A stretch of 64,000 nucleotides of DNA, from the NCBI GenBank assembly GCA_905250025.1, contig CAJNOJ010000191.1, forward strand, positions 1-64,000, read 5' to 3'. Of the stretch, positions 33,992 through 47,603 are shown one piece after another. The notes under the pieces were generated by a model. The model worked only from the letters and a program-made list of their open reading frames with translations. It did no database searches and was not told where the DNA came from. A program made the position numbers and the translations under genes. This DNA is from Adineta ricciae (Eukaryota; Rotifera; Eurotatoria; Adinetida; Adinetidae). Numbering within the stretch: the first letter of the stretch is position 1; the number at the start of each line of letters is the position of its first letter.

Positions 33992-36716
33992 TCATCCAGG
34001 CAAAACGCATGATTGTTCACTTTGAGACCAAACATAATTGGGCGAACAGGCGATGATGTTCATTTTACCTTCACTATCGCAAAAGACGAATTTGTGTTTA
34101 TCTAATGGATATTCATGGTAGACAAAGTTAGCACGGAGATTTTCTAATGTACATGGATTGAAACTGGTTGTTAAGTCTAAAAAGATCAAATGAGAAGAAG
34201 AGAATAGACGGGTGTGTTCATCTTACGTGTTGCAATTTCAGTTGTTGTTATTGTTGTTGCTGTTGTACGTTGAGTTATTTCTTCGGTCGTTAGAAATTGT
34301 GATGAATTAGTTAATAAATGAATTAGACGTGGTGTTGACGATGTCGCTTCATATACACTAGATAATTGACTTGTCAATTCAATCGGTTGGCGAGTATCGA
34401 TATCAGTGGTTGTCATATAGTCAACTTGGTTTTCCGTCGAAGTGATGATGTGTTGTTCGGTCGTTGTTTCATCGGAATAAATCATCGTTGATCCAATTGA
34501 TGCCAATGTGTCATTTTGATTATTTCCTTCCGTAGTCATTGTTAACAAACTTATTTCCATATGATTTATTACTTCAGTTGAATGCTCGGGTAACTTCATT
34601 GTGATATCGATTGGTATTGTACTCGAAATGATAGTTGTTGTTGTTGTTGTTGTTGTTGTCAGTTCGGGTGTAGTGACTGGTTCATATTTATTTCGTGGTG
34701 AGACATCTGCAAAACAAAAATATTAGCCATGGAAGACTTCATCGTTTGATTAGTTGTCGCTTTTGCCCTACCGATCTTTTTACATTGAATCCAGTTGACA
34801 TTTGCATCACACACACCAGTGCCTGGTCGGTAAGTGCCGCCGATAACGCGATTGATACCGAAATAGATATCATTATCAGGTTGAACACCAGGATAACAAA
34901 GCGAATCGAAACTAGAAAACATATTCGTGACATAAATTACGAAAGGATGTTGATTTTCTTACCAATTACACGTGACATTTTGTCTCGCAAGTGCATATAA
35001 ATAAGGATTAGACAGTATTTGATGATATGACCGATGGTTAGTTAGTTCAACTCGTTCGTTACTAAACATAGACAGATATTAGACAAAGTTGATCAATAAT
35101 GAAAACGATCTACCTAACAAGAATTGTTATATTGTCGAATGGTTCAATAACATTATAGTCGATCTTTAAGAGAAGTGTATCGCCACATATTTTTGTATTT
35201 GCCCAAATCTGAAACGAAATCGTCGATCGATTGATGCATTCGTTCACTAAGTTTCTTACATAAAATCGATTATCATTCGAGTGAATTTCAGCAGAATTCG
35301 ATGTTGTGCCACCATCACCTCCGTAGCCATTATTGGTGGCTGAATCACCGATATTAAATGTAAAACCGTGAATTTGTGAGCCCATGCTTAGATCAAATCG
35401 AGCAATACGTCGTGATCCAAACGGATCAAAAGTTAATCGAACAACACCTAAACGATTTCTGAACAATCGAAAATACATTGCTAATCCATCGACAAACCTT
35501 GTGCGGTACATTCTCGAACATCAGCATTCGGATCAAGATATGTTAAATGACTAATCCAGTTGATATTTTCAAGATCTCGCTGCACATATGTTTTGTTATT
35601 CACGTCGATGTCCAATGCAGATTCTAAATTGAATAAGATGTCCGCGATCTTTCTTCTCCTAAAGTTGAACATACCTTTATCTGCAAAACATTCGATGAAT
35701 GTTAAGTTTGCGAAACAGAGACCGATACCAGTTTGCTTTCCATTGATATTACGATTGAGACCAACTGATAAATGAGAAGCATTGGGATTGAAAAATAGAG
35801 CATCCGTTCGATTGAACTGAACAGTTAACTTTGGATGTTGGCGAAGTTTGTTTTCAATTTGTATCCATTCATTCGATATGTAGATTGTTAAATCTTCTCC
35901 TGGTTCAAGTAGGGTAACTGATTGTTCAGAGATATCAATATGCTGTTCGTTATTCAAGCGATATTCGATTGAAACCTGCTGATTAAAGATATTCACACTA
36001 TGAACTGTTGTATTTTCTTCATAAGTAAATCCTTCAACAAAAGAAGACCGTTGCGAATGAAACGGACGACGAAAGATCTAGTAACGTACCGATATCAATA
36101 CTGTAATTATGTAAAACAGGACCAAAGCTCAGATCAAACTTGACAATTCCGTGTGGCCCGAGTTTACTCAAAGGTATTTCCAGTAAAGCTAAAATGCGTA
36201 ATTACATTTGCGATGACTTTTGTTTTTACATTACTGATCAATGTCAAATAATTTTCGCTAGTTTGCTTTGTTTTATCTTAATTCTACTTGATCTTTCCAA
36301 ATAGATCACACATAAATTATCATATTTCTTCGAGCAGATCTAATCCGAAGAAACGTACTCACGTATCACAGGAAGACCCGTTCTTTGATGTCTACACTGA
36401 AGTTCTTTTTTCTCTCATGGTTGCTTACCCGGCTCTCGACAACGGCCACTACCTGTCGGATGAAGTGTAACTTGAGCACGTTCATTTTCTCTTTGAATCC
36501 GTGGCTCACTCAGATCTAATTCGACATGAGCTTCGGATGAAGCGCAAATATCAGCACACACAGGATTCGTTCCTAGATAAAGCAAAGCTTGCTGAAAAGA
36601 AAAGTAAGATCTATTTCTTTTGGTTTACCTTGCAAAGGATCATCCGGTTTACTCGCATCGTTTAGAAGAAAATATCCGAGAAGTAAGACATAGACGTGAA
36701 CAAAGTGGGTCATCAT
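33992..36716 (-). CDS. secreted mucin-like protein with C-terminal chitin-binding (CBM14) domain
   Basis: Exon 1 (36629-36716) encodes a signal peptide (MMTHFVHVYVLLLGYFLL..). Exon 2 (about 36428-36572) has closely spaced cysteines (PVCADICASSEAH), and exon 3 is near 36091-36189. Larger exons down to about 35110 encode beta-rich segments with repeated themes such as GIGLCFANLTFIEC and GTGVCDANVNWIQC, suggesting a duplicated N-terminal unit of unknown family. The next exon encodes a Ser/Thr-rich mucin-type linker that includes a poly-threonine run from an ACA repeat (about 34635-34662). The last exon holds a peritrophin-type chitin-binding domain (CTLEN..FVFCDSEGKMNIIACSPNYVWSQSEQSC). Such proteins coat chitinous structures; in rotifers the jaws or gut lining would be candidates (inference). 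Exon limits in the middle are approximate. Confidence 0.75.
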
Positions 36717-39700
36717 TTTCTGATGAAGTGAATGAAAGAAGATGAGCTTCGTATATAAGGTCAATAGAAATGATTCGTCCTTCTCGACCGTTATCTTTTC
36801 TTCTCCCTTTCTTTCTCTTCTCTTTTGCCAATCACTTTTTCATGGCTATTCGATATTGATTGACCATCCACGAGGTCAAACATACTTCACCAGATGAGCT
36901 GAAGATTACTATAGTTATTCACATTTCTTTCCTTAACTTATCTCCTTTCGTTGGCGACTATCTCTCGTTGTTCTCATTAGAGAGATATCAATCAATTAGA
37001 TAGCTGATTTTCCATAATCTACAGATGTCTAAACATGTCGATAGTCAATCTTTGATGGAAAACAAAAGCTTCACGAAACAACTGAATAAATTTTACTAAA
37101 CAATGTAGTCCAGTTTCAACGAAGACTCAAGAGGAAAAACAAGAAAAAGCTATATCGCATGTCAAAATACTAATGAGAACTGGGAGAAACGCTTTCGTCG
37201 TCGTTGTTCTTATCGTTTTAGTTTTAATATCTAATATTATTTCAGTTGATGAATGAACTGTCAACGCTGGAATCGATTCCGCGTACAGTGTACTTGTTTT
37301 CTCTTTAGATTCATCGTGCAAAAAATAAACAAAGTTCATAAAACTACATATATCTAGGGAGATATTCGATCTTGTCTGACCTATAAATATGTTAAGTTGT
37401 CAGTTGAACATCTGCTTCAGGCAATCTGTCTAAAAGCTGGAACGATTTATGCAGACAGTGAGTCAAAAGGAGGAATGTCATCATATAGCTCGGGTCTTCT
37501 TTGCTAATCCTATCTGTCTAGAGACTTCTCGTTACGTTAAATTAATCGAATCAATGATTAGTTAATGATGTTGCACATTTTAAATCCTTTTCATCAATTT
37601 TGTTCGAATCGATGCAAATGATGATGAGTCTTTTCTTCGAAGACTTTGCATTCGTGATTCTTCTTTTCGACGATCTTCTAATCGATATATTGTTTACATT
37701 CCTTTTTCTTATTCAGATAAGTAGCGTCAGTTTCATATGCAATATCTATATGTGACAATGGGGGCGGAATGGATTGAGTGATGCTAGTAGTGTTCGCAAC
37801 GGCGAATGTCTTCACTTGTTATTTTCTTTTTTTATGTAGAGCAAGAAAAAAAAGCCAAAATGGAAAGCAAAAAACGAGAAGATACACAAAATCTTTCTCT
37901 TTTTAGCTCGTTTCATGGCAGCTTAGTTTCCCCTTTCTCTCTCTCTCTTTTCTCTTCGCTACTTCTTGCATTGTACGATCTCTGATAAAACCGTGCTTTC
38001 TCACTTTAGATCGTCGTTATTGTTGTAGACACACCAGTGGCAAAGAAAATCGTTTTCTGAGAAAAATCTTCTCTTTATTACTCTATCGCCAAGCACAACG
38101 AACAGACGACCGACCAGTTGGCCAGCATTTCCTTCATCTACACTCATCCATTTATCTCTCAGACAATAATATAATCGAAATCAATATATCAACCATGGAC
38201 GTAAGTATCTCACAAGCCAATGCCAACCTTTGATTGTCTATGAGAACTCTCGACTTTGTACTCAGTTACAATATCACTTCAATGATAGCGAAGTCTTTCT
38301 CTCTTTTTTTTTCTACGCAATAGCAACTATGATAACTAGCAGTTAAACTTATCATTCACACATTGTGATTGAACATGAAATCTAATCAATAGATCGAACA
38401 TGCATCGATTTGACAACTCCGCATCAAATCAGTTTTCGATCAGAAATGCACTAAAGCATAGAAGTCATTTGGTTGAACCTCCCTCTCGCTCAGAATTGAC
38501 CACTTTGAAATTTGTGTGTTCACAAGTCAGTAGCTTCATTGTTCGGTCTAATCGAATAGTATCTATTAATGTAACGTTGATGATGACAGAAGAGATGGTT
38601 GAAGACTAAGAAAAGAATCGAAAGAGAAGAGATTTAGTTTGCATTTTGGCGTAGTCATTGTTACACCCTAGAGGCACTTAGTCGCGTGTATGTGTTCGAT
38701 CAGTGTTGACTAAGACAGAACATAGTGACGAAGACGGCAAGGCTAGAACAAGAGGAAAGAAACATCACGACTTTTATTCCGAAGTAAAAGCAGAAGGAAA
38801 AGAAAGGTCTGATTTCCTTTCAGATACACGACTCTCTCATTGTCTTCTATCAATTAATAATAAAACAAAACAGATATAAAGGCAATCAATAGCAAATGAT
38901 TGCCAAGTGTTGTTGAGTACATTTTTTTCGATTGATTAACCATGATTGAATTTTGAACGCTTGCTTAAATCGTGACAATATTCGTTGCTTATTTCTCTTT
39001 ATTATTGATTTAACTTGACTAGTGTCATTTGTATTCCATGGCTTGGTTGAAGATATCCTAAGGAAAACATTTTCTTATCATTGCATCTTGAAAACGAGAC
39101 GATATCTGTGCTCCTAAATGATTACTGAAGCAGATCTCATCGCCGTCGTACGCTCGAGGAAAGGAACAAGTTTGAAAAGATTAGGTCAATCGTTAGACAG
39201 ATAATTATTTTTTTTATATTTGCTAGAAATTTTTGTGAGTCGGATTGATTTTATCTCATATTGTTTCGTCTCGAGAGAATAACAATGAAACAATAGATGA
39301 TGATGGTTTAATAACCGACAAACAATTGAAATGTTTCGTAATCAATAAGAAATACACCCGTGTTCGAAGAGAAAGTCTTCATAGTCCTAGTCACAAATGG
39401 TAAAAATAGTAAGCCTTAAAAGAATAAAAATATACGCTGTATGACTCCAATGGAACATATGTCATATGCGATGAATAGTGAAAACCGATGACTAACATCG
39501 TTCTTCATTATTTTTCTCTCGTAACAGCTGCTTAATCTATCGAAAATACACACTCGATAGAATTACTTAATAGCTAAGTGATATTGAGTTGACAAGATAA
39601 TATAATTTACTATTCGTCTCGCTATTTCTCTGCATAGTTATGTCCTATAATTGTATCCTTTTGCCATGAAAAGACAAACACATCGTTAATGGAACTAGGA

Positions 39701-41858
39701 AATAAATTTCATTGAGACATTAACTAAACATTCGGCTATTTACGTCAGATATGGACTAGGTCTCTTCTAGCCGATGCCATCACATTTGGAATGGTGTGAG
39801 AGATAGTGGGATAACTCATACTTCACGTGAGTAAAATAAATATTTGGGTGTAATCGATTAGATCTCATTCGTTTCACCTTTCTCTTGCCGTCGTCATATC
39901 TTACCGAACAAAAGACTGGATGTGAACGAAATCAATAGGAAAGTGGTATTTATTTATTATTCAAACGGCAAGAGTAGAAGCACATCAGTTGAAAGACTAG
40001 CCGGAGTATATAGATTCATCTTCAAACAATGAATTCGCTAGTAATCTTGACAGTCCCAAGCGACAAGAAAATCTTAAGTTGACGACAGACTACTTGGATT
40101 CAAATCAGAAGTTCCTTTCAATGATCAAACATGCCTGCGCAACTGTTGATCGGTAATCAAACGAGAGTCTTCTTTCTGTGCCTCCACATTCGTATGATCG
40201 AAGATGATCGACGTCTAAGAGATGATCAGTTGCATGAAATGATTGATTTTTAATAACATCATTATCATCGAAACACTACTTGCAATGATCTTTACTTCTT
40301 GCAGTAATGTTTAATGTCGTTGTTGATCTATTTATATACTTCTTCTTATTCTTCTTCGTTTTTTTTCTCATTAATGTTTTTAGATAGAGCAAAACTCAAC
40401 AGAACATATAATACACTAATCCCCCTGAGAAAGCTCCGTTGGAACAGTTCTGTCTTGAGTCGATCATTTTTTTTTTGAATAAGATGCACATATAAACGGA
40501 CTAAATATTTTCCACTCGTGTTAGAAAGAAGAAAAGGAAACAGAATGAGAAACGCTCGATCAAAAGTGAAGAAGAAAGAATTCGAGTAATGAATCTTAGC
40601 TCCTGTTTCCCGTCGATTGATATTTTTATCCCCACGAATTTATTCTAGGTAAGAACATTTTCCTTTTTTTCCCCGGCCGCTGCCATTTGTCGAATGGGAA
40701 AACACAGATTCGTGTTTGATTTTACTGATAAAGCAACAAGTCGTTATTAATTTGCTTCGAGAGATTTCTGTCAAGTACTATTAATAGTTCTACAAGTCGT
40801 TCTTTCTCGTCACTTCTCATCCTCTCTCGTTAATCTTCTAGTTAAAAACGAAAAATCTCTTTTTTCGTTATCGAAATTTGAAAAGATAGTTTAGTGCAAG
40901 TCATAATTGACTTCTCTTCTTCTGACAACTGATGTAGTTCTAATCAAGTCTAAAGGGAGATGAAAAGAAAAATTGATCGTAACCAATATTTTTCCACATG
41001 CAAGTTTTGTCCTCGTTCCTTACTTATTCAACTAATCAAAAATGACGATGACAATCATAGCAATAAAAGTTAACATCGGTGAGACGTCTTATCTTCTTTT
41101 GAAACATGCGTGCACGGGTTATTTTTTTCCTTCGTCTTTTGTTATTCTTTCTCTTTCGAATAATTGTTCATGACAGAATTGATTTAGTTCGAAAAAGATC
41201 GTGGAAATTGCATTAAGAACACACACACATATCACAAAGAGAAAAATAGTCTACACATGAAATCCATCAAAAGAAAAAACCACAATTTTGCTTCGATTTC
41301 CTCGCAACATTCCCTCCTTTTCCCATTCAAGCTTGTTCGCATCGACATATCATGAGCTCGGAATTACTCTTCTGACTAATTCACTTTTCATTTCATACCT
41401 TGTCAGCATCGATCGAAGAGGAGGAAAACAGCTAAAAGTAAGGAGATTAAATTAGACAAGAATAACTACATATACTCTGTGCTATTCTTCCAAGATTAGA
41501 AAGACATTTCTTCGAATGCGTTCTTCATATTTAAACATAATCTTAATCCGATATTATTTTCAATGAAACAAATGAGTAAGAGAAACAGACTGAGAAAAAT
41601 CTATTAGCTTGTTTTTTTTTGAAAAAAAAAATAAGCACATTACTCGTTCACTTGTATAGGCAGTCAAATCAATGTGTAGAATGACATATAGAACTAAATA
41701 AGGTTTGTATAATTGAAGTAAAGCATTGAGTTTTCTTCGACAGTCGGAATAGACAAGGAAAAAAGATCAAATATTGATTTCGATTCTCTTGCTTTATTGA
41801 CACGCATTGATTTAGGTCATACGGCGAGAACACAAGCCGCGACTAACTTTTGCCTTCT
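36717..41858. other. 5.1-kb region without a recognised gene
   Basis: This is the longest gene-poor stretch of the window, between the chitin-binding protein gene (-) and the GPCR (+). It is AT-rich with polypyrimidine tracts (for example 37930-37975). Near 38195 the sequence CAACCATGGACGTAAGTA combines a favourable start context with a consensus donor. It could be the 5' exon of an unrecognised transcript, but splicing to the acceptor at 41817 would not give the GPCR frame. Remaining frames (38400-38609) look random. Confidence 0.45.
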
Positions 41859-43395
41859 ATGTTCATCATTTATTTGATTTATCGTTTACTTTTGTCGTTG
41901 ACGATGTCAATGGTCAACGAAGATGTACTCTGGCTCGAGCCACTCTTCTTCGATTCTAATTTCACCATGGTTGAAGCAACATTTAGTTATCAATTCGACT
42001 CATCGTCAAACCCTTCTTCACCTTCCATGTCGGCTGTCAGCGTGACAACATCGTCTATTGCAACAGTACTTGCCAATTCGAATCGTTTGCTCGCCCTCAA
42101 ATGGTCTGTCAGAATCATCGGTGGTCTTCTAATTGTCATCGGTGGCATTGGAAATACGCTATCTGCATTGACACTTAGTAGAAAAAAGCTACGAGCTCAA
42201 GTTACATCGATATACCTCATCGCCTTAGCATTATCTGATTTGGGTAAGACTAACATTTCATGAGACAATTAATGAGTTTTCAAATCGATTCGTATGTTTA
42301 GGTAATGTGTTCTTCAGTGTATTGAATTTCTATCTTGTCCGCCTTGATCCTCAGCAGAATATGCGTGTTCACAGCAATCTCGCTTGCAAATTGCACATCT
42401 TTTTTACATATTATTTTATCAATCTCTCTCCAACGTTGCTCGTTGCTGTCAGTGTTCAACGTTATCTTGCTGTCGCCAAACACCACTATTCCAAACGACA
42501 TTGTACTGTTAAAAATGCCTATATAATCATCGGATTGATTTGTTTCTTCTCTATCTTTATCCAATTGCATTGGGCTATTTTCTACGAACTTCAATTAATA
42601 CCGGTGAAAGAAATGTCAACAGCAATGAATCGAACTATCGTCTATCGACGGGTGTGTAACATCACATCCGATTATCCACAATATATGTGGTTTCGTTCGC
42701 ACATGATTGGCTATATTCAATGGTTTTTCTTTACTCTTTGTCCGTTCGTCATCATGTTAATTCTCAATTCTTTAATTTTGAAAGTCATCGCATCAGCACG
42801 ACGCATTCAAGAGCGAATTAATCAGAAAAATCAACGGAAAAAAGCGAAACAACGCAATATGACCATTATGCTTTTATCAGTTTCGTGTGTATTCATCCTC
42901 CTGACAGCACCCGCATCGACATTCATGGGCTTTGGACATTTATTCAAAAACTTGCATGGTCCAAATTCACAGTCGTTATGGACAATGTTCTCTTTGATCT
43001 ATTATGCGAACACAGCCGCCAATTTTTTACTTTATTTTCTGACTGCCAACGTTTTTCGACAAGAACTTCGCGTGATGATCTTATCTCTTCCAGGTTGTTC
43101 GAAGGTCGTCCCTCCATCTGCTCGTCTGAGCACACCCAATGCGGCAAATCTGACAACAGTCGGTGAGGGCGTTCTGCCAACAACTACAACACCAATATTA
43201 CGAAAAAGTCAATTGACAACTTTTGCTTCGCTTAATTCAACGATACGTCGCAGTCAAGACACAATATCGGATCCGTATCAAAAGCGCAATGGAACTGAAT
43301 TGTTGCTAAGAAATTCGATTAGTCAAAATCATAGTCAGACGTTGATTCAAAACAATATCGATCACGATGTAGACGATCTTGATTCGCCATTATGA
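41859..43395 (+). CDS. rhodopsin-family peptide-type GPCR
   Basis: Two exons (41859-42243 and 42302-43395, intron 58 bp) encode about 492 residues. The extracellular N-terminus is Ser-rich with sequons. TM1 contains GGIGNTLSALTL (the GN of the family), and TM2 has LALSDLGN (the conserved Asp). TM3 ends VQRYLAV in place of DRYxAV, and TM4 follows. TM5 (FFTLCPFVIMLILNSLIL) contains the proline, and a basic third loop leads to TM6 (IMLLSVSCVFILLTAP). TM7 reads YYANTAANFLLYF, with a degenerate NPxxY. The C-terminal tail of about 110 residues is Ser/Thr-rich. It resembles FMRFamide/myosuppressin-type receptors in layout, but the ligand cannot be read from sequence. An acceptor at 41817 suggests a 5' untranslated exon upstream. 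The first ATG at 41859 was chosen. Confidence 0.88.
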
Positions 43396-43938
43396 AAACG
43401 AATATTGTATAAATGAATTTCATATGCTTATCTTGTTCTTGTTTTGACTATTGAGACAAATGGAATGAGAGTTCTAATATTAAATTACACTTGTGCATTA
43501 TTTTGTTGATCGTTAATTTGAAATTAGTTTTTTTTTCTTTTCGTCAAAAAATAACAACAACAAAACTTTTACTCCTTGGCATGATGTTCGATTGTTAGGG
43601 ATGACGAATCGTTTTAATTACAGACTGCCGTTTGGCATATCATAATCAAAATATCCTTCGTGTTTACGAAACTTTCACGAGAAGTTAATTGCACTGCTTC
43701 TGTCATGTCAACAATAGTCTACAATAGTAATTTTAAGAACACGTGCTCACGTACTATTAGTTGCTTGTCTGCTGTATACAAATTCATTTTCGACTTTTCA
43801 ATAGACACCATTAAGAGTAATCTTATCAGACAACTGATGATCTGAATAATCCAATGTTTTTGCAGCGTCAGTTTAGAAAAATAGAGTTATGTATTGTGTT
43901 CATTTTTAGTAGTAATTATTATGTAGAAATAGATACGA
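43396..43938. other. convergent intergenic spacer
   Basis: The 3' flanks of the GPCR (+) and of the ankyrin/armadillo gene (-). AT-rich, no coding signal. Confidence 0.5.
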
Positions 43939-46900
43939 CTAGTGGACTTTCGAACGAATAGGTGGTAAATAGAATTTGACTGGAGAAGATCTGTTGGGTT
44001 CTTTGTCAACTGTTGTAGATGATGGAACGCGTAAACGTTCGATATTATTGGAAAACACTTGATAGTATCGAACATTCGATCCACGTGACCTAGAAAAGTC
44101 GGAAATAGATCTTGTGTGCATAAAATACACGCCCCACCGTAATTTAGGCAGTTTTAACACACTGTATCGGTCCCAAGATTCGAGTAAATGTTTTGATAAA
44201 CGGGATGGTTGACCAGGTAAGCAGTTGTAAACTTTAAGGAAAGCCATTATGTCCAATTCCCCTCGGCATCTTGATTTAAAAGAATATTTCAAAGTCAAAA
44301 TCAATTCTTCCGATTACCTATGCAATAATTTTCGTTCTCCTTCGTGAATGTACGATAAATATCCTAATGCAATCGATGCCACACCAATTGTTGTGTCATT
44401 CTTCGATGAAAACAAATCACACAGGCAATCAATGGCATTCGCCGCAATCAATGCATGTGGAACACCTGAAAGATGTTTTCTTTTGACAAAACTTTGCATG
44501 CAAAAGGTTTAGCGAGAAGAAAGAGAAGAATGCAAGCGAGAAAAAGCATGCGAGAGTATTTAAATAATGTCACCTGTGTATTAACACACTTTTGTAACTA
44601 TAATTAAACATTCGAAAGTTAGGAAAAGTGCTAATTCGTGGACAGTAGAAATCAAAAAAGAAATTTTAGCTTATTTACTTGATTTCATATGTGAAAGGCG
44701 ACAAAGACATTCAGCTGCATCAGATTTTCCATCATCTGACTTAGACATGCGCAGAACATCCATCAATACTCCACATCCAATAGCAGTGTTGATTGCTTGG
44801 GATTGCTCTGGAATCAGATTTGCTAAAACCACAACCTACGGCAGATTCAACATTTCCTGAAATCGTTCGAACAGAGAGAGAGATATATACGAACTTGAAA
44901 TGCAGCTGCACATCGAACATGAGTATTATTGTGTTCGAGAAATCGTTGAAAGTAAATAAATGGAAATTGATATTGTTGAACAAGAAATTCTTCCAGTCGG
45001 CGGTTGTTATAGATAAATGTGGCTAGAACATTGGATGCTTTCAATTGAACAGTCGGATCGATTGATTCCATTAGAGTAAACAAACGTGTATAGGAAAAAT
45101 CCAACGTCGTTTCAATCTGTGTTAAACGTTGACTATTTGCTAAAAAATCACAAAGATCGGATTCAAAACTCCATTGAATTCTTCATTTTATACCTAGAGC
45201 AATGCAGGCGAGTGTCTGAGCAGCTTCTACTTGAATCTCTTCACTTTTAACATGCATCATCAAAGCAACAAGAAATCGAACACCGTCATTTTTAACAATA
45301 GTCTCTTGATTCAACGGATTTGGAATGAAGCCCGGTGCACAAGCTAGTAGTTGTAGCTCTCGTAGAGCACTGAGAACAAGTGATTCATTATTTGATGTTA
45401 ATAATCGTATTATCGAAGGAATTCCACCCGCACGATTGATTTCTTCGGAGATATTTACCTTCACACTTGCTGAGCGTTTTGTCAATTCTGTTAGAATATC
45501 AGTTAATGCAAGTAAATGTTCATCAGATTTGAGACCGTAATAGCTAATCAATCGTTTCACACCAATCCGCGTTGCGACATCCCTCTTACGCGATGAACTT
45601 GTCCCACACAATGTCCACAATGTTCGAACAATGGCAATCTTCAAACTAGCCACACTAGTCTTCTCAAGTAAACCCAATAATTGTTCGAAAGCATTTTCTC
45701 GTATCATAATGTATTGAGTCTGCGGATTATTTTCTGTAAACGCTCGAATAGTCTCAATAGCTATCTGTTGTAACTCTTTCGATGACGCTGTTAAAGCACC
45801 AAGGATATGTTCGCATGCTCCATTTTGTGCTAGTAAATTTTGAACTTCTTCGTTGTTATGTACCAGTTGACGAATGAAACCCATCACAGCTAACGATAAA
45901 TCTAAATCATATTCTTCCAGATAATGATTTATCAGTACAGGAAGAAACAAGGGATAATTCGCAATTTGAACTTGGTAAACCGGTGCGTAGGAAACAACAT
46001 TTGCCATGCAATCGAAATAAGACGCAATGATTTCAGGCGTGCGCTCCTTGTCGATTAAACTCATCACTGGTTCGAACAGGCCATAGTCGACTATTGGCTG
46101 ACCGAAAGTTCTTGTCTTACTCAGCAATGCCAATAATCGACCTAATAATGTGACAATCTGCGTATTCTTTAAATGTGTATGTTTTAACATGGCACTAAAC
46201 GCTTTCCTATTCTGTATTAAATCGTGAATAATACGCGGTTGTTCAGCAATTGCATTCAACAGGATCATATACGTACTAATCAATGCATCTTCATTCTTTG
46301 ACTCGGTAAGCGTATCTACTATTGCTGGAATGAGTCCATTGTTGATAATAAGCTCCCAATATGGACTTTCTTCGTTTGTGTCTGCTTTCGGACGTGTTAG
46401 TGACTCAAGTGCACGACCACCGATACTACTTTCATCTTCACTTAATGAAGTATAGAGTTTGATTAAAGGTTTCCAAACGTTGTACGAATTTTCCGTGAGA
46501 AAATATTCGATCAGATAACGAAGTACACGCTCGTTCTGTGACAACGCAGCAATAGCAATGATGCCTATAAAATGCAAAGAAAAACAATCAGCATTGCTTT
46601 TATTTACTTTCTTCTCGTTGAAAGGCTTACCATTTCCGTTGGCATCAACTGCATTGATATTTACAGAGTATTTTAACAGAAATGAAATCATCTGTATTCG
46701 TCCAGCAGTCACAGCTAACAATAGAGGTGTTAAATCTGTTCGCTCAGTTTTGATTTCTAATTGTTGATTGAGTTCATTACGTTTCTGAGCGTCATCTAAG
46801 ATATTTTTCAATGTCATTTCATAACCGTTAAAAACTGCTCGATGAATTGGTAGAAATCCATTGTCATCGTAAGTTGTTGATGATCGGAGACCATCATCGA

Positions 46901-47010
46901 TCGATTCAGCACCTCGCGACGATGCTGATCCTCTCGCACTAGGTAAAATAGATAATCGAAGGGAACTAAAGGAAATTTATGTCGAAGGTTTACCTGTGCG
47001 CTGATGTCAT
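43939..47010 (-). CDS. ankyrin and armadillo repeat protein (ANKAR-like), copy 1
   Basis: The gene starts with a tiny exon (46994-47010, MTSAH) joined to an exon beginning at 46938. The N-terminus has two or three ankyrin repeats (NGFLPIHRAVFNGYEM.., TDLTPLLLAVTAGRIQMISFL). The rest, mostly one long exon down to about 45194 followed by shorter ones, is a solid array of armadillo repeats (for example GACEHILGALTASSKELQQI, GGIPSIIRLLTSNNESLVL), ending near the basic tail PPIRSKVH. The ankyrin-then-armadillo order matches animal ANKAR proteins, whose cellular role is poorly known. It is a clear paralogue of the divergent plus-strand gene at 47604: the same ankyrin start, the same loop with SDESxxxGR and matching C-terminal repeats. 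Small-intron exons at the 3' end were read from frame and splice sites and are approximate. Confidence 0.85.
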
Positions 47011-47603
47011 TGTTCGAAATGAGATGCTCTCTGTACGCTTTCGATGTCGTTTGAAATAACTAGCTAATGGATTTCAATTCTCTCGTTTTGTTGTTGTTGT
47101 TATTGTTGTTAAAGAGACGAAACTTCGAGTCAACTTAGGCAGTGCAAAACAAATTGATCAAAATCAAAGAAAACGATTATAATTTCATTTGTTCGATCAA
47201 ATCCGACACACATATTAAACGACGCAGTAAGTACTCAGATTCCACATCAAACTCCCTTTTTTTCATTTTCTCTTTTCGTTCTGCTATACATGAAGAATCT
47301 TTTATTTACTTTTTAAATGTATACAAAGACACTTCTATCGTCAGAAAAAAAGGGAAGAGAAAAGAAAATATTGAAGATTATACATGCATCAAATGAAATC
47401 TTAGAAGCAAATAAAAAATAATTCAATATGAAAAGAACAATACTCGAAAATAGAATTACAGAACTTCTCTTTCATTGAATTTTGGTTTTATATTAAAAAA
47501 AGCATATAATGCAACGACAAGGGCAGTAACAATCATCTATTTGGGGCAAATATACAAAACGTACCTGCGTTTATTTTATACAACATCAAGTGGAACTGAA
47601 GTT
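47011..47603. promoter_or_regulatory. shared divergent promoter region of the ANK/ARM pair
   Basis: Nearly 600 bp separates the start codons of the two paralogues. An in-frame stretch upstream of the plus-strand ATG (from 47475) has no Met and is probably leader. A GTT repeat lies near 47090-47110. No defined motif is claimed. Confidence 0.4.

Noticed and set aside
47475-47603. Upstream in-frame extension of ANK/ARM copy 2
   Set aside because: No ATG in frame, and the paralogue begins at the position matching 47604.
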